From: Phycisphaerales bacterium
GTDB lineage: Bacteria; Planctomycetota; Phycisphaerae; UBA1845; UTPLA1
Length of the DNA: 64,000 bases
NCBI GenBank assembly: GCA_020639075.1
Contig: JACKHI010000001.1
Span: forward strand, 2,294,001 to 2,358,000
Direction of reading: 5' to 3'
A program made the position numbers and the translations under genes. This document shows, piece by piece, positions 52,895 through 62,444 of this stretch (position 1 is its first letter; every line of letters begins with the position of its first letter). Below the pieces are notes generated by a model. It had not been told where the DNA came from. It made no database searches and saw only the letters and a list, made by a program, of their open reading frames with translations.

Positions 52895-54022
52895 TCAGGC
52901 CAAGCAATCGACTTGGTGGGTGAACTCGCGACGGCCGCCCAACTGCCGTCTCGCGGCGTCGAATCCGCTGCCGCCGTTCGCCATCGCCGAGCGAAAGACG
53001 CGGTCCATCTCAACCAGTGGACATTCCTTACGAGCCATCGATTCGATCTTGATGAGTTCACTCGGCTCAAGGCGAGGTTGCCCGGCCGCAGCGACGATTG
53101 ACTGGGCCATAGGGGAAGCTTCTGCGATGTGAATATCTCCATCGCTCGCCGGCGGCAGAATCTGCCGATCACCGAGAGTTCTATTTCGCCACGCGTTCAG
53201 CGCTTCGCAGATCATTTGGGCGCCTCGATGCCTCGCATTAACGGAATGCCCGGCGATGTGCGGCGTCGCAATGCGGCACATCGCCATGAGATCGCCGTCA
53301 ATTCCGGGCTCGTGGAGCCACGTATCGATGATGGCGTCCGGCCCGCTTTCACTCTGCAAGGCCGACTTCATCGCGTATTCGTCGACGATCCCGCCGCGCG
53401 ACGTGTTGATCAACGTCGCCCGCGTCTTCATTCGCGAAAGCCAACGATCTCCGACCATGCCCGACGTTGGGTGCGAGCCGTCCGTCGTTAGGGGGACGTG
53501 CAAGGAGACCACGTCGCTCTCAGCCAGCAACGCGTCGATCGGCGTCCACGGCCCCGGATCGCCGACTGACGCCCGTGGCGGATCGCTGTAAAGCACCCTC
53601 ATCCCGAGAGCCGCAGCCCAATGACCAATGAGCGATCCGATGCGCCCGGCGCCGACGACGCCCAAAGTCATCGACTCCGGCCGACAACGCCGGTCCCCTG
53701 CAATCAGGAAAATGCACGTCAGGACATACTCCGCAACGGGCCGGGAGTTGAACCCCGCCGCCGTCGCGAATGCAATCCCATTGTCGTTCAGCCAAGTGAC
53801 ATCCACGTGATCCAAGCCAGTCGTCACGGTGCCGACAAATCGAATCGACGTACCCTCCAACAAGGCACGATCGACGCGCGTCACACTGCGGACAATCAGG
53901 GCATCTGCGGTCTTCAGCTGGTTCGACGTGATCGATCGGCCTGGAAACGTGTGAACGCCGCCGAACTGCGCAAAGGCTGCGCGATCCGCAATCTGATCGT
54001 CAATCCACACTTGAAGGGTCAC
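52895..54022 (-). CDS. pdxB: Erythronate-4-phosphate dehydrogenase (PdxB-like)
   Basis: A 375-residue D-2-hydroxyacid dehydrogenase that best fits PdxB, which oxidises 4-phosphoerythronate in the DXP-dependent route to pyridoxal phosphate. The NAD-binding motif is G-A-G-R-I-G-S (124-130); N-T-S-R-G-G-I-V-D is near 206-214; D233/E238 and His255 (in A-T-P-H-I-A-G-H-S) are the catalytic residues. The PdxB-specific features are V-T-T-G-L-D-H-V-D near 66-74 and the C-terminal F-D-A-A-R-R-Q-L-G-G-R-R-E-F. I chose GTG at 54022 because it aligns with the usual PdxB start; the frame opens at 54070. Confidence 0.85.
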   Translation of the reverse strand: MTLQVWIDDQIADRAAFAQFGGVHTFPGRSITSNQLKTADALIVRSVTRVDRALLEGTSIRFVGTVTTGLDHVDVTWLNDNGIAFATAAGFNSRPVAEYVLTCIFLIAGDRRCRPESMTLGVVGAGRIGSLIGHWAAALGMRVLYSDPPRASVGDPGPWTPIDALLAESDVVSLHVPLTTDGSHPTSGMVGDRWLSRMKTRATLINTSRGGIVDEYAMKSALQSESGPDAIIDTWLHEPGIDGDLMAMCRIATPHIAGHSVNARHRGAQMICEALNAWRNRTLGDRQILPPASDGDIHIAEASPMAQSIVAAAGQPRLEPSELIKIESMARKECPLVEMDRVFRSAMANGGSGFDAARRQLGGRREFTHQVDCLA

Positions 54023-54097
54023 GCCACTGCGCCCCCAAGACGGCCCCATCGAAACTCGGCAGTCGGTCACGAACGCGTCCCGCGACCGACCGGGACG

Positions 54098-54268
54098 CTA
54101 CATCGTGGTCCCACCGGTGAAGAGGCCGAAGAAGGCCGAAAAAATCGGCGTCAAGACGGCCGGAAGCAGCACATTCGTCACGATATTGATGATCAAGTCG
54201 AGAAACTGGAAAGCCAGGTCGAGCGCGCCGAGCTGGAGGACATTCTCGCCCATCGTATCCGGTGTCAT
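54098..54268 (-). CDS. Small membrane protein
   Basis: A 56-residue protein with one or two hydrophobic segments: L-D-L-A-F-Q-F-L-D-L-I-I-N-I-V-T-N-V and L-L-P-A-V-L-T-P-I-F-S-A-F-F-G-L-F. The ATG at 54268 has AAGGAG 7 bases upstream, which supports a real gene. The frame runs upstream to 54331 without a better start. No family is recognised. It lies upstream of the pdxB-like gene on the same strand with 75 bp between them. Confidence 0.65.
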   Translation of the reverse strand: MTPDTMGENVLQLGALDLAFQFLDLIINIVTNVLLPAVLTPIFSAFFGLFTGGTTM

Positions 54269-54603
54269 TGCAATGCTCCTTCGGGCAAGCCCGACCCGCA
54301 TTTCGATGCGGCATCTCGGGCGATCTTGCACCCTCTCATACTATCGGAAACCTCGAATCGTCGCACATTTCTGCGAATCGGGCCACGACAAAACGCACTC
54401 GACGCCCCAACGTCTCCGTCATTCGAAACGCCCCCTCCGTCGCCGAGGCGCCGCACGCCCTAGCGCCCGGGGTGCTTTCAAACCAATTGAAAACAGCGAG
54501 CCGGAAGGGTCACACGTAGTGCACGCCTTCGACCGTTCGTATAATTCCACGCCAACGACAGGCCGCCGGGGCGCCGCCGTCATCCGAGAGGACGAATTCG
54601 AAC

Positions 54604-55407
54604 GTGACCGCCGACGCACAGCAAACCCGCATCCGCACGCAATCCGGAACGACACGCCTGGGCGTCGTTTCGTACCTGAACGCCCGGCCGCTTTACGAAA
54701 CGTTGCTGGGGGATGAACGCTATACATTTCATCCCGCTGTTCCGTCGGCCCTGGACCACATGCTGAAATCGGGTGACTGCGCTGCGGCCCTATTGCCGGT
54801 CGTTGACTACTGGCGAAATCGCGACAGTCTTCGCCCCGTATCCGACGGTTGCATCGCCAGCGACGGTGAGACGATGACAGTCCGCGTTTTCGCGCGGCGG
54901 CCGGCGGAAAAGATCATAAGATTGCATGTCGATGGCGATTCGCACACGTCCGTCATCCTGTCGCAACTGATCTGGCGACGGCTCTACGGAACGAAGCTCG
55001 AACTCTCGCCCTGGACGATCGATGACGGGCACGGATTCGACGACGCCGAAGCTGTACTGTTGATCGGCGACAAAGTCGTCACGAGCGAGCCGGCAGGGTT
55101 CGGCTTTGAAGTCGACCTCGGGGCTGCCTGGAAATACCTGACGGGCCTTCCATTCGTATTCGCCGCATGGTATGCCCGGAGCGATCGGGCGGATGACGGG
55201 CTCGGCGTCGAACTCAGCCGCGCCCGCGATTGCGGCGTCGCCGGTGCCGCCGAGATTGCGAAGCGATTCGCCCCCGTCCACGGCTGGCCGGAGTCGATCG
55301 CGCGACGATACCTCTGCGAGACGCTTCGATTCACACTGACGCCCGCCGCACGAGAAGGCATGCAACGCTTCTTCACGATGGCGACGGAGGAAGGACTGCT
55401 CTCGTGA
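54604..55407 (+). CDS. mqnA: Chorismate dehydratase
   Basis: MqnA converts chorismate to 3-enolpyruvyl-oxybenzoate, the first step of the futalosine menaquinone route. The 267-residue product has the family start L-G-V-V-S-Y-L-N-A-R-P-L, then V-P-S-A-L-D, A-A-L-L-P-V, S-H-T-S-V-I-L and L-I-G-D-K-V. The start is a GTG at 54604 with GAGAGGA upstream. Its TGA overlaps the GTG start of mqnC by four bases (GTGA), so the two are translated as a coupled pair. Confidence 0.93.
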   Translation: MTADAQQTRIRTQSGTTRLGVVSYLNARPLYETLLGDERYTFHPAVPSALDHMLKSGDCAAALLPVVDYWRNRDSLRPVSDGCIASDGETMTVRVFARRPAEKIIRLHVDGDSHTSVILSQLIWRRLYGTKLELSPWTIDDGHGFDDAEAVLLIGDKVVTSEPAGFGFEVDLGAAWKYLTGLPFVFAAWYARSDRADDGLGVELSRARDCGVAGAAEIAKRFAPVHGWPESIARRYLCETLRFTLTPAAREGMQRFFTMATEEGLLS

Positions 55408-56702
55408 CGACGCTGACGTCGCCCACTGCCCTATCGCGAATCTCTGTGGATGACCTCCGCTCGATGTATTTTGAGTCGTCATTGCACGAGATCGGCCGCC
55501 GCGCGCACGAACTCACGATGCGGCTGCATCCAGAAGACTATCGCACGTACGTCGTCGACCGCAACATCAACTACGCGAACTGGTGCACGGCTCGCTGCAT
55601 CTTCTGCAATTTCAAGGCGGATGCGCCCGGCATGAAGACGGGGCGAACGGATTTGCCGGAAGGCTACACGCTCACGTTCGACCAGATCGCCGAGAAGATC
55701 CGCGAGCTCGTCGATATCGGCGGCACGCAGATCCTCATGCAGGGCGGGCTCGTTCCGAAAGACGGCGCGGCCGGGCTCGAATTCAAGTGGTACCTCGATC
55801 TGATGCGCTTCATCAAGCGCGAATTCCCGAAAGTTCACATTCATGCGTTCAGCCCGCCGGAGATTTTCGCCTTCCACGAGCTGTTCGACATGCCGATCCG
55901 CGAGGTGCTCGAGCGCCTGCAGGAAGCGGGGCTCGACAGCGTACCGGGCGGCGGCGGCGAGATCCTGTCGGATCGCGTACGCAACAAGATCGGCCAGGGC
56001 AAGTGCCTTTCGCAGCCGTGGCTGGACGTGATGCGACAGTGCCACATTCTTGGCATGAAGACAAGCTGCACGATGATGTTCGGCCACATTGAAACTCTCG
56101 ACGAACGATTCGAGCACCTGCGACTGTTGCGCGAATTGCAGGACGAATCCCTCGCCCGCGGCAACGGCGGCGGCTTCAGCGCCTACATCTGCTGGACGTT
56201 TCAGCCAGACGACACACCGCTGGGACGAATGAAGAAGCTGGATGTGTCGAAGTCGAAAACTGAAACGCTGAAAGCCGAAAGCCGGAAAGCTGAAAACGTA
56301 GCGATTGAAGCAATGACAGCCGTCGATCGTGATCACCGGCCCGACGAACAATCACCCAATCACTCAATCACAAGATCACCCGATTCATCTCGTCCCTTGA
56401 ACGACGGTGAGCACCTGCTGTTGGCCAATGCCAATGAGTACTTGACGATGAACGCCCTCTCGCGTCTGTATCTCGACAACATTCCGAACATCCAGTCCAG
56501 CTGGGTCACAATGGGCCCCAAGATCGGTCAACTCGCGCTCTTCTTTGGCGCCAACGACATGGGCAGCGTGATGATGGAAGAGAACGTCGTCAGCAAGGCG
56601 GGCGCGACGTATCGACTGGACGAAGTGATGATTCGACGCCTGATCGAAGACGCCGGCTGGCGGGCGCAAAAGCGGAATCATTACTATCAGCCGATTGATT
56701 AG
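55404..56702 (+). CDS. mqnC: Cyclic dehypoxanthine futalosine synthase (radical SAM)
   Basis: MqnC cyclises dehypoxanthine futalosine with a radical SAM cluster. The 432-residue product has C-T-A-R-C-I-F-C (Cys at 61, 65 and 68), I-N-Y-A-N-W-C, L-M-Q-G-G-L and C-T-M-M-F-G-H-I-E-T. The end has N-I-Q-S-S-W-V-T-M-G, typical of MqnC. The start is GTG at 55404, overlapping the mqnA stop, with GGAGG/AAGGA upstream. It is about 60 residues longer than usual because of an in-frame insertion at about 281-332, rich in K, E, S, D and H, just before the C-terminal core. Confidence 0.93.
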   Translation: MTTLTSPTALSRISVDDLRSMYFESSLHEIGRRAHELTMRLHPEDYRTYVVDRNINYANWCTARCIFCNFKADAPGMKTGRTDLPEGYTLTFDQIAEKIRELVDIGGTQILMQGGLVPKDGAAGLEFKWYLDLMRFIKREFPKVHIHAFSPPEIFAFHELFDMPIREVLERLQEAGLDSVPGGGGEILSDRVRNKIGQGKCLSQPWLDVMRQCHILGMKTSCTMMFGHIETLDERFEHLRLLRELQDESLARGNGGGFSAYICWTFQPDDTPLGRMKKLDVSKSKTETLKAESRKAENVAIEAMTAVDRDHRPDEQSPNHSITRSPDSSRPLNDGEHLLLANANEYLTMNALSRLYLDNIPNIQSSWVTMGPKIGQLALFFGANDMGSVMMEENVVSKAGATYRLDEVMIRRLIEDAGWRAQKRNHYYQPID

Positions 56703-56911
56703 AGATTTCGCCTGTTCTCAAAAGACGAAATGCAGAAAAATCGACGACTCGACACCGCTCACGGTTGAACCCTGCGCCCGAATTCAGGACAATCACGAAT
56801 CGTCTGCACGAGTCGTCGCAGATCATGGCCGGATAATCTAGGGCGGCAATTGGAAATGGGTCGAGTTGGGCGGTCGGACCGTCCATAGGAAGAAGAAGGA
56901 AAGGACAATTC

Positions 56912-59740
56912 ATGCTCGGGCGAACGCTCACGCTGACGATCATCGCTTTCGGCGCATTGGGAATTCTGACGAATCGGGCGTCGGCTCAATGCCCGCCTCA
57001 ATTCGCGGCCAAGCTGACTGCAAGCGACGCGGCGGAAGACGACGCTTTCTCCGTCTGCGCCGTGAGCGGCAATACCGCCATCATTGGTGCACCGCAGGCC
57101 GATCATGCCGGCGGCGTCAATGCCGGCGCAGCCTATGTGTTCCGCCGCGAATTCGGCGTATGGCAGGAAGTCGCCAAGCTGACGGCCGACGACGCAGCAG
57201 AACAGGCCGAGTTCGGCAACGCGATCGCGATGGACGGGAATACCGCCGTCATTGCAGCGCACGATCGAAGCCTTGGCGGCGGCGTTTACGTATTTCGAGA
57301 GACGAACGGCGACTGGCAACAGATCGCATTGCTGACAGCAACAGACACGGTAACCGTCGACGACTTCGGGCGAAGCGTAGCCATCGTCGGCGACACAGTG
57401 TTTGTCGGCGCTCCGCAAACGCGAAATCAGGATGGATTTTCTGAAGGCGCCGCTTACGTGTTCCGGGAGATTAGCGGCGTCTGGACCCAGATCGCCAAGA
57501 TCGATGCGAACGACGCGTCGAGATCCGCGCAATTCGGTTTCAGCATCGCGGCTGACGCCGGCACCCTGATCGTCGGCGCCCACCAGCATCGGGAGAACAA
57601 CATCACCAGCGGCGCTGCATGGGTGTTCCAGGAAACTCAGGGCAATTGGCAGCAGATCCGAAAATTTCTGCCGCCCGCTCCGGCGCACAATGATCGCTTC
57701 GGCGAAAGCGTCGGCATCAAGGCCGACACGATCGTCATCGGCGCTTCCGGCAAGGAGCTCGGCAGCCAGCTGGAATCCGGCGCCGCTTATCTCTACCTGA
57801 AGCTGGGCAGCCAATGGCAACTCGGCGCCACATTTGCATCGCCTGCCGATCAATCGAGCGACTTCTTCGGCGGCACTGTCGTGATGCTCAATGACACGAT
57901 TGTCGTCAGCATGCTTCCCGACACTGACCAGGACCTGGAGGGATCGTCCGTCGTTTATCAGCGAATCAACAACGGCTGGCGTCAAGTGGCCTGGATCGAC
58001 GCCTTCGACGGCACCTACAACGACGCATTCGGTTCGCCGGTCGCGATCAGTGAGAGCTTCCTGATCGCCGGCGCTCCCGGCGACGACGACAGCGCGCCAG
58101 ACGCCGGCGCCGCCTACGTGTTCAATCTCAATCCGTCGCCTTTCGACTGTAACGCGAACGGATTTCCCGACGACTGCGAGACGATCGGCGGCGGCACGCC
58201 GGACTGCAACGGAAACCTGATCCCCGATGAATGCGACATCGCGGACTTTTTCAGCATCGACTGCGACGGGAACGGCGTGCCCGATGAGTGCGAACTCAAC
58301 GCGGCGAACGGCCACGACTGCAATGCCAACGGTCTCCCCGATGCATGCGACATCGCCGCTCAGACCAGTTTCGATTGTGACGGCAATGGCATTCCCGATG
58401 AATGCGATCAACTCGACTATGTGGTTGCTGAAAACCAATTTTCTAACCAGATGTTCGGCATCTCCGTCGGCATCCGCGACGATGTCGCCATTGTCGGGTC
58501 AATGCACGACGTCAGTCCAAACTCGGGCGTGGCCCATGTCTTCCGAAGCACAGGCGATCATTGGGTGCACGAGGACACGCTCGTCGCCTCGAACGCGGCG
58601 TTCAATGATCACTTCGGCAATGCCGTAGCAGTCGAAGGAAGTCATGCAATCGTCGGGGCCTGGGGAAACGCGGCTCAAGGGGTACGTTCCGGCGCAGCCT
58701 ACGCATTCCGAAAGTCGGGATCGCAATGGAGCGAGACGCAGATCCTCCTCGCATCCGATGGACACGGCGGCGCTCAGTTCGGCGAGAGCGTCGCCATTTT
58801 CGGCGACACGGCTGTCATCGGCAGCCCACTCGTGTACACAAGTCCCCCGTCGCGCGGAAACGCGTATGTGTTTCATCGCGCTCTCGACGACTGGCAGGAA
58901 GTCGCATCCCTGACGCGCGAGGACCCCGAGGCGGCCAACAGATTCGGTACGAGCGTCGCGATCGACGGCGACACGGTCGTCATCGGTGCCCCGCTTGACG
59001 AGCACAACGGCCCCGAAAGCGGCGCCGCATACGTTTTCCGCGAATCCGGCGGCGTCTGGTCGCAGGAGGTCAAGCTCTGGGCGGACGACGGCCAGATCGG
59101 CGACGACTTCGGCCGCAGCGTCGCCGTATCGGCAGACACGATCGTCATCGGCGCCCCCGGCGATGACGACAACGGAACCGACAGCGGATCCGCCTACGTC
59201 TTCCGAAAATTCGGAAGCGACTGGTTCGCCTGGGCGAAACTCAAGCCGATCGAGGGGCGAACCAGAGACGAATTCGGCCATTCCGTAGCAATCGAAGGAA
59301 GCACCATCGTGATCGGCGGACCGAGATCTGCTGCGAACAACACCGAGCGCGGTGCGGTCTATGTGTTTCGCGAACACGCCGGCGTTTGGCTACAGGAGCT
59401 GACGCTGGCCCCCGGCGAGCCGGGCGTTGCCGACCAATTCGGCTCGAGCGTGGATATCGACAACGGTGTCATTGTCGCAGGCGCCGGACAGGACAGCACA
59501 TTTGCCTATTGGGCCGGCAGCGCGTCGTTCTTTCAATCAGACGCGGTGTTCGATGACTGCAACGCCAACCTGATCCCCGACGAGTGCGAGCCGCCCCTCG
59601 GCACCATCGCCGAGTTCGTCGCCGCCCTCCTCAGCGCATCGAACGACCCGTTCGACGTCTGCGTCTTCGACGGCGACGACACGGGATCGCTCGACAGCCG
59701 AGACGTCCAGCCGTTTGTTTCGAAGCTGCTGGGACCGTGA
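56912..59740 (+). CDS. Secreted double beta-propeller protein with calcium-loop linkers and dockerin-like end
   Basis: A 942-residue exported protein. The signal peptide starts M-L-G-R-T-L-T-L-T-I and ends near R-A-S-A-Q. Repeats of the form F-G-x-S-V-A-x-x-G-D-T-x-V-I-G-A-P, about 50 residues each, occur seven times in residues 30-410 and seven times in 505-880, fitting two seven-bladed propellers. Between them (412-500) are four linkers of D-C-N-x-N-G-x-P-D-x-C type, which resemble calcium loops. The end (about 895-942) has V-C-V-F-D-G-D-D-T-G-S-L-D-S-R-D, dockerin-like. AAGGA lies before the ATG. The same style appears at 62445. Likely a surface or adhesion protein. Confidence 0.85.
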   Translation: MLGRTLTLTIIAFGALGILTNRASAQCPPQFAAKLTASDAAEDDAFSVCAVSGNTAIIGAPQADHAGGVNAGAAYVFRREFGVWQEVAKLTADDAAEQAEFGNAIAMDGNTAVIAAHDRSLGGGVYVFRETNGDWQQIALLTATDTVTVDDFGRSVAIVGDTVFVGAPQTRNQDGFSEGAAYVFREISGVWTQIAKIDANDASRSAQFGFSIAADAGTLIVGAHQHRENNITSGAAWVFQETQGNWQQIRKFLPPAPAHNDRFGESVGIKADTIVIGASGKELGSQLESGAAYLYLKLGSQWQLGATFASPADQSSDFFGGTVVMLNDTIVVSMLPDTDQDLEGSSVVYQRINNGWRQVAWIDAFDGTYNDAFGSPVAISESFLIAGAPGDDDSAPDAGAAYVFNLNPSPFDCNANGFPDDCETIGGGTPDCNGNLIPDECDIADFFSIDCDGNGVPDECELNAANGHDCNANGLPDACDIAAQTSFDCDGNGIPDECDQLDYVVAENQFSNQMFGISVGIRDDVAIVGSMHDVSPNSGVAHVFRSTGDHWVHEDTLVASNAAFNDHFGNAVAVEGSHAIVGAWGNAAQGVRSGAAYAFRKSGSQWSETQILLASDGHGGAQFGESVAIFGDTAVIGSPLVYTSPPSRGNAYVFHRALDDWQEVASLTREDPEAANRFGTSVAIDGDTVVIGAPLDEHNGPESGAAYVFRESGGVWSQEVKLWADDGQIGDDFGRSVAVSADTIVIGAPGDDDNGTDSGSAYVFRKFGSDWFAWAKLKPIEGRTRDEFGHSVAIEGSTIVIGGPRSAANNTERGAVYVFREHAGVWLQELTLAPGEPGVADQFGSSVDIDNGVIVAGAGQDSTFAYWAGSASFFQSDAVFDDCNANLIPDECEPPLGTIAEFVAALLSASNDPFDVCVFDGDDTGSLDSRDVQPFVSKLLGP

Positions 59741-60106
59741 ACTCACGTGAATCTCGGACTGTTGGCCCCCCGTACGAATCGTCGGCCGCCGTAGGCATGC
59801 ATGCGTGTCGTCCGAATGGCAGTCACACGCTACCGGTCTGACAAGTCGTCAAATCGGGCTACGATCTCGAACGCATGCCCGCTGTCGCGCAAGCGGCATC
59901 ATTATCGCCACAACGTTGCCTGTTTGAGAAACGCGTAGTTCTCCCGGCGGTCACCAGTACGTTCCCGCAAGAAAAGTCCAATCGATGTATCTCCGATACC
60001 ACTCCATGATGCGCGGGGCGCTACGAATGGGCTTCGCCCATTATCCGACGTTCCATCGCCGCGACATGACGCCCGAATCTTATGGTCGATCGAGGAGGAC
60101 GAGGGG
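59741..60106. other. 366-bp gap before prepilin gene
   Basis: It separates the double-propeller gene from the prepilin gene on the same strand. A small hairpin AATGGGC-TTC-GCCCATT lies at 60026-60042. The ribosome site GAGGAGG is at 60092-60098. No gene is seen. Confidence 0.45.
60026..60042. terminator. Small hairpin upstream of prepilin gene
   Basis: AATGGGC and GCCCATT with a 3-base loop, followed by TATCC rather than a clear T run. It may be a weak terminator of the propeller gene or a binding site. Confidence 0.3.
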
Positions 60107-62224
60107 TTGATTAAGCGCAAGTTCGACACTCGATCCCACTGCCAAGAGCTTTTCTGCGATCACTTCGCGGCCCGAGGCTTCACGCTCATCGAATTGGTCA
60201 CGATCATCGTGATCCTATCGGTCATGACCGCCGTCGCCGTGCCCGTCTATTTCGACTACAGGGCGCAGGCCCACCAATCGACCGAACAGGCCGTCGTTGC
60301 GAGTGTCAAAGAGGGAATACGGACGCGGCATACGCGATCCCTGATCGACGGCGTGGCCGATTTCCCAACGAGTCTTGACGCCGCCGCGCCGAGTTCCGAC
60401 GCATCCTCCGGTAATCCGTTCTTCTCAAACGTCCTCTCGACGCCGTTGACCGACAATTGGCGCAAAGGCGCGGACGCAAACGAGTATGTCAGCCCGAACG
60501 CCAACACCTATATCTATGTGCCCGCAACGGGCGAGTTCCTGTCGTCTGCGGACTACGCCTCACTGTACGGCGGCGCGCCCGGGAGCGGGCCGGGCGGAGG
60601 AGGCAGCGGTCTGAGCGACGCGTTGCTCGCCGGAATGACGGCCGACGAACTGGCTGCCCTGACGGACGAACAGATCGCATCGCTGACGGCGGAACAGATT
60701 GCCGCCATGTCCTTCGAACAGTTCGCAGCCATCGCCGCACGATTGAGCCCCGCGCAGACCTCCTGGGCGACGCCTGAGCAGATCGCAATGCTCAGTGCAG
60801 AAGATTTCGCGCTCCTTTCCGGCGCTCAAGTCGCGGCAATGACGGACGAACAACTCGCGGAACGCGCTATCTCGGACAGCGTTCGAGCACTCAGCCGCAA
60901 CCAGTTCGCCTCGATCGCACCGGAGCACATCAAGTACCTGACGACAGCGCAGGCCGCAACGATCAATCGGACCTATCTCGCGGGGCTGTCGGAAGCGCAG
61001 CGAGCCGCCCTCACGCAGGCGCAGGTCGAAGTCCTGCAATTGAACTCCTACAACGCGCTCGCCTACCTGACGACCGAGCAGCGCTTGATGATTACGCAGG
61101 ACCAGATCGAGTCCCTGCATCGCGACAGTTTCAAATACCTTTCGCCGGATCAGATCGCCGGTATCACGACCGCTCAGGCATCGACCATCAACCGCAGCTA
61201 TCTCGCTCAGCTTTCCGAGGATCAGCGCTCGGCGTTGACAACAGAGCAAGTGCAGTCACTACAGCTCGACTCCTACAACGCCCTCGCCTACCTGAATGCC
61301 GACCAGCGAGCGAATATCACGCAGGATCAACTCGAATCGCTCCATCGCGATAGTTTCAAATACCTGACGACCGACCAGATCGCCGGCATCACGGCGACGC
61401 AGGCCTCCACGATCAACCGAACTTACCTGTCGCAATTCTCGACGGAACAACGCGCCGCGCTCACGGAAACGCAGGTCCAGGCGCTGCAACTCGATTCGTA
61501 CAACGCCCTGGCCTACCTCGACGCGGACCAGAGAACGATGATCACACAGGATCAACTCGAATCGCTCCATCGCGACAGTTTCAAATACCTGACAACCGAC
61601 CAGATCGCCGGCATCACGGCGACGCAGGCCTCCACGATCAACCGAACTTACCTGTCGCAATTCTCGACGGAACAACGCGCCGCGCTCACGGAAACGCAGG
61701 TCCAGTCCCTTCAGCTCGATTCATACAACGCTCTGGCCTACCTCGACGCCGACCAGCGGGCGGTCATCACGCAGACTCAGCTCGAATCACTCCACCGCGA
61801 CAGCTTCAAATACCTGACGACGGATCAGATCGCGGGCATCACGGCGACGCAGGCCTCCACAATCAACCGAAGCTACCTGTCGCAATTCTCGACGGAACAA
61901 AGGGCCGCACTGACCGAAACGCAAGTGCAGTCACTGCAGCTCGACTCATACAACGCCCTCGCCTACCTCGATGCCGGCCAGCGGGCGGTCATCACGCAGA
62001 GCCAGGTCCAGTCGCTCCATCGCGACAGCTTCCAGTACCTGGGCGCGGATCAGATCGGTGATTTGACGACGACGCAGATTTCCACGCTATCGCAGACCTA
62101 CATTCAGCAATTGTCCGTCCCGCAGCGCTCCGCGATGACACAGGCGCAAATCCAGGCGATCCCGGATTCCGTCTGGGCGACATCCGCGAGCTACTTCACG
62201 GCCGAACAACAGGCCTGGCGCTAG
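60107..62224 (+). CDS. Type IV prepilin-like protein fused to octapeptide-repeat domain
   Basis: A 705-residue protein. The N-terminus has a class III prepilin signal: A-A-R-G then F-T-L-I-E-L-V-T-I-I-V-I-L-S-V-M, so prepilin peptidase should cut after Gly24. A pilin-like head covers about 50-165, then a glycine linker G-P-G-G-G-G-S-G. From about 177 to the end almost everything is an octad of form T-x-x-Q-x-x-x-L, grouped in 75-residue units (eight octads plus Q-L-D-S-Y-N-A-L-A-Y-L) at 312, 387, 462, 537 and 612. The start is a TTG with GAGGAGG 8 bases upstream. It resembles no known pilin; a role in surface structures is inference. Confidence 0.8.
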   Translation: MIKRKFDTRSHCQELFCDHFAARGFTLIELVTIIVILSVMTAVAVPVYFDYRAQAHQSTEQAVVASVKEGIRTRHTRSLIDGVADFPTSLDAAAPSSDASSGNPFFSNVLSTPLTDNWRKGADANEYVSPNANTYIYVPATGEFLSSADYASLYGGAPGSGPGGGGSGLSDALLAGMTADELAALTDEQIASLTAEQIAAMSFEQFAAIAARLSPAQTSWATPEQIAMLSAEDFALLSGAQVAAMTDEQLAERAISDSVRALSRNQFASIAPEHIKYLTTAQAATINRTYLAGLSEAQRAALTQAQVEVLQLNSYNALAYLTTEQRLMITQDQIESLHRDSFKYLSPDQIAGITTAQASTINRSYLAQLSEDQRSALTTEQVQSLQLDSYNALAYLNADQRANITQDQLESLHRDSFKYLTTDQIAGITATQASTINRTYLSQFSTEQRAALTETQVQALQLDSYNALAYLDADQRTMITQDQLESLHRDSFKYLTTDQIAGITATQASTINRTYLSQFSTEQRAALTETQVQSLQLDSYNALAYLDADQRAVITQTQLESLHRDSFKYLTTDQIAGITATQASTINRSYLSQFSTEQRAALTETQVQSLQLDSYNALAYLDAGQRAVITQSQVQSLHRDSFQYLGADQIGDLTTTQISTLSQTYIQQLSVPQRSAMTQAQIQAIPDSVWATSASYFTAEQQAWR
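61040..62164 (+). repeat. Five 225-bp tandem repeats in prepilin gene
   Basis: Five coding repeats of exactly 225 bp begin at 61040, 61265, 61490, 61715 and 61940. Units 2 and 3 are almost identical at DNA level over more than 100 bp (61376-61500 versus 61601-61725), so expansion is recent. The first and last are more diverged. Confidence 0.9.
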
Positions 62225-62444
62225 AAAATGCTGCGGTGTAGTTGACTCTCATCAATCGCACACACATAATCTTTTGAAGTTCTCTTCGTGTTAGCCCACC
62301 GGGAGATTCGTTCGCGTGCGATCCTTCGCACCATCAGAACAGCGAACCAATCCGCTTCGCGTCCCCAATTTCGGGGCCGCGAATGAACCGGGCCGGGCGA
62401 AAACGCTCCAAGTTTTCCCCCATCACCTGATTGGAGCATTTCCA

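Noticed and set aside
52706..53101. Plus-strand frame of 131 codons
   Set aside because: Antisense to the 3' half of the pdxB-like gene, with no family resemblance.
56759..58438. Minus-strand frame of 559 codons under the double propeller
   Set aside because: Mirrors the repeats of the propeller gene; the plus strand has the signal peptide, linkers and dockerin-like end.
61040..62164. CRISPR array suggested by regular repeats
   Set aside because: The 225-bp units are contiguous coding repeats with no spacers, and the frame is kept.
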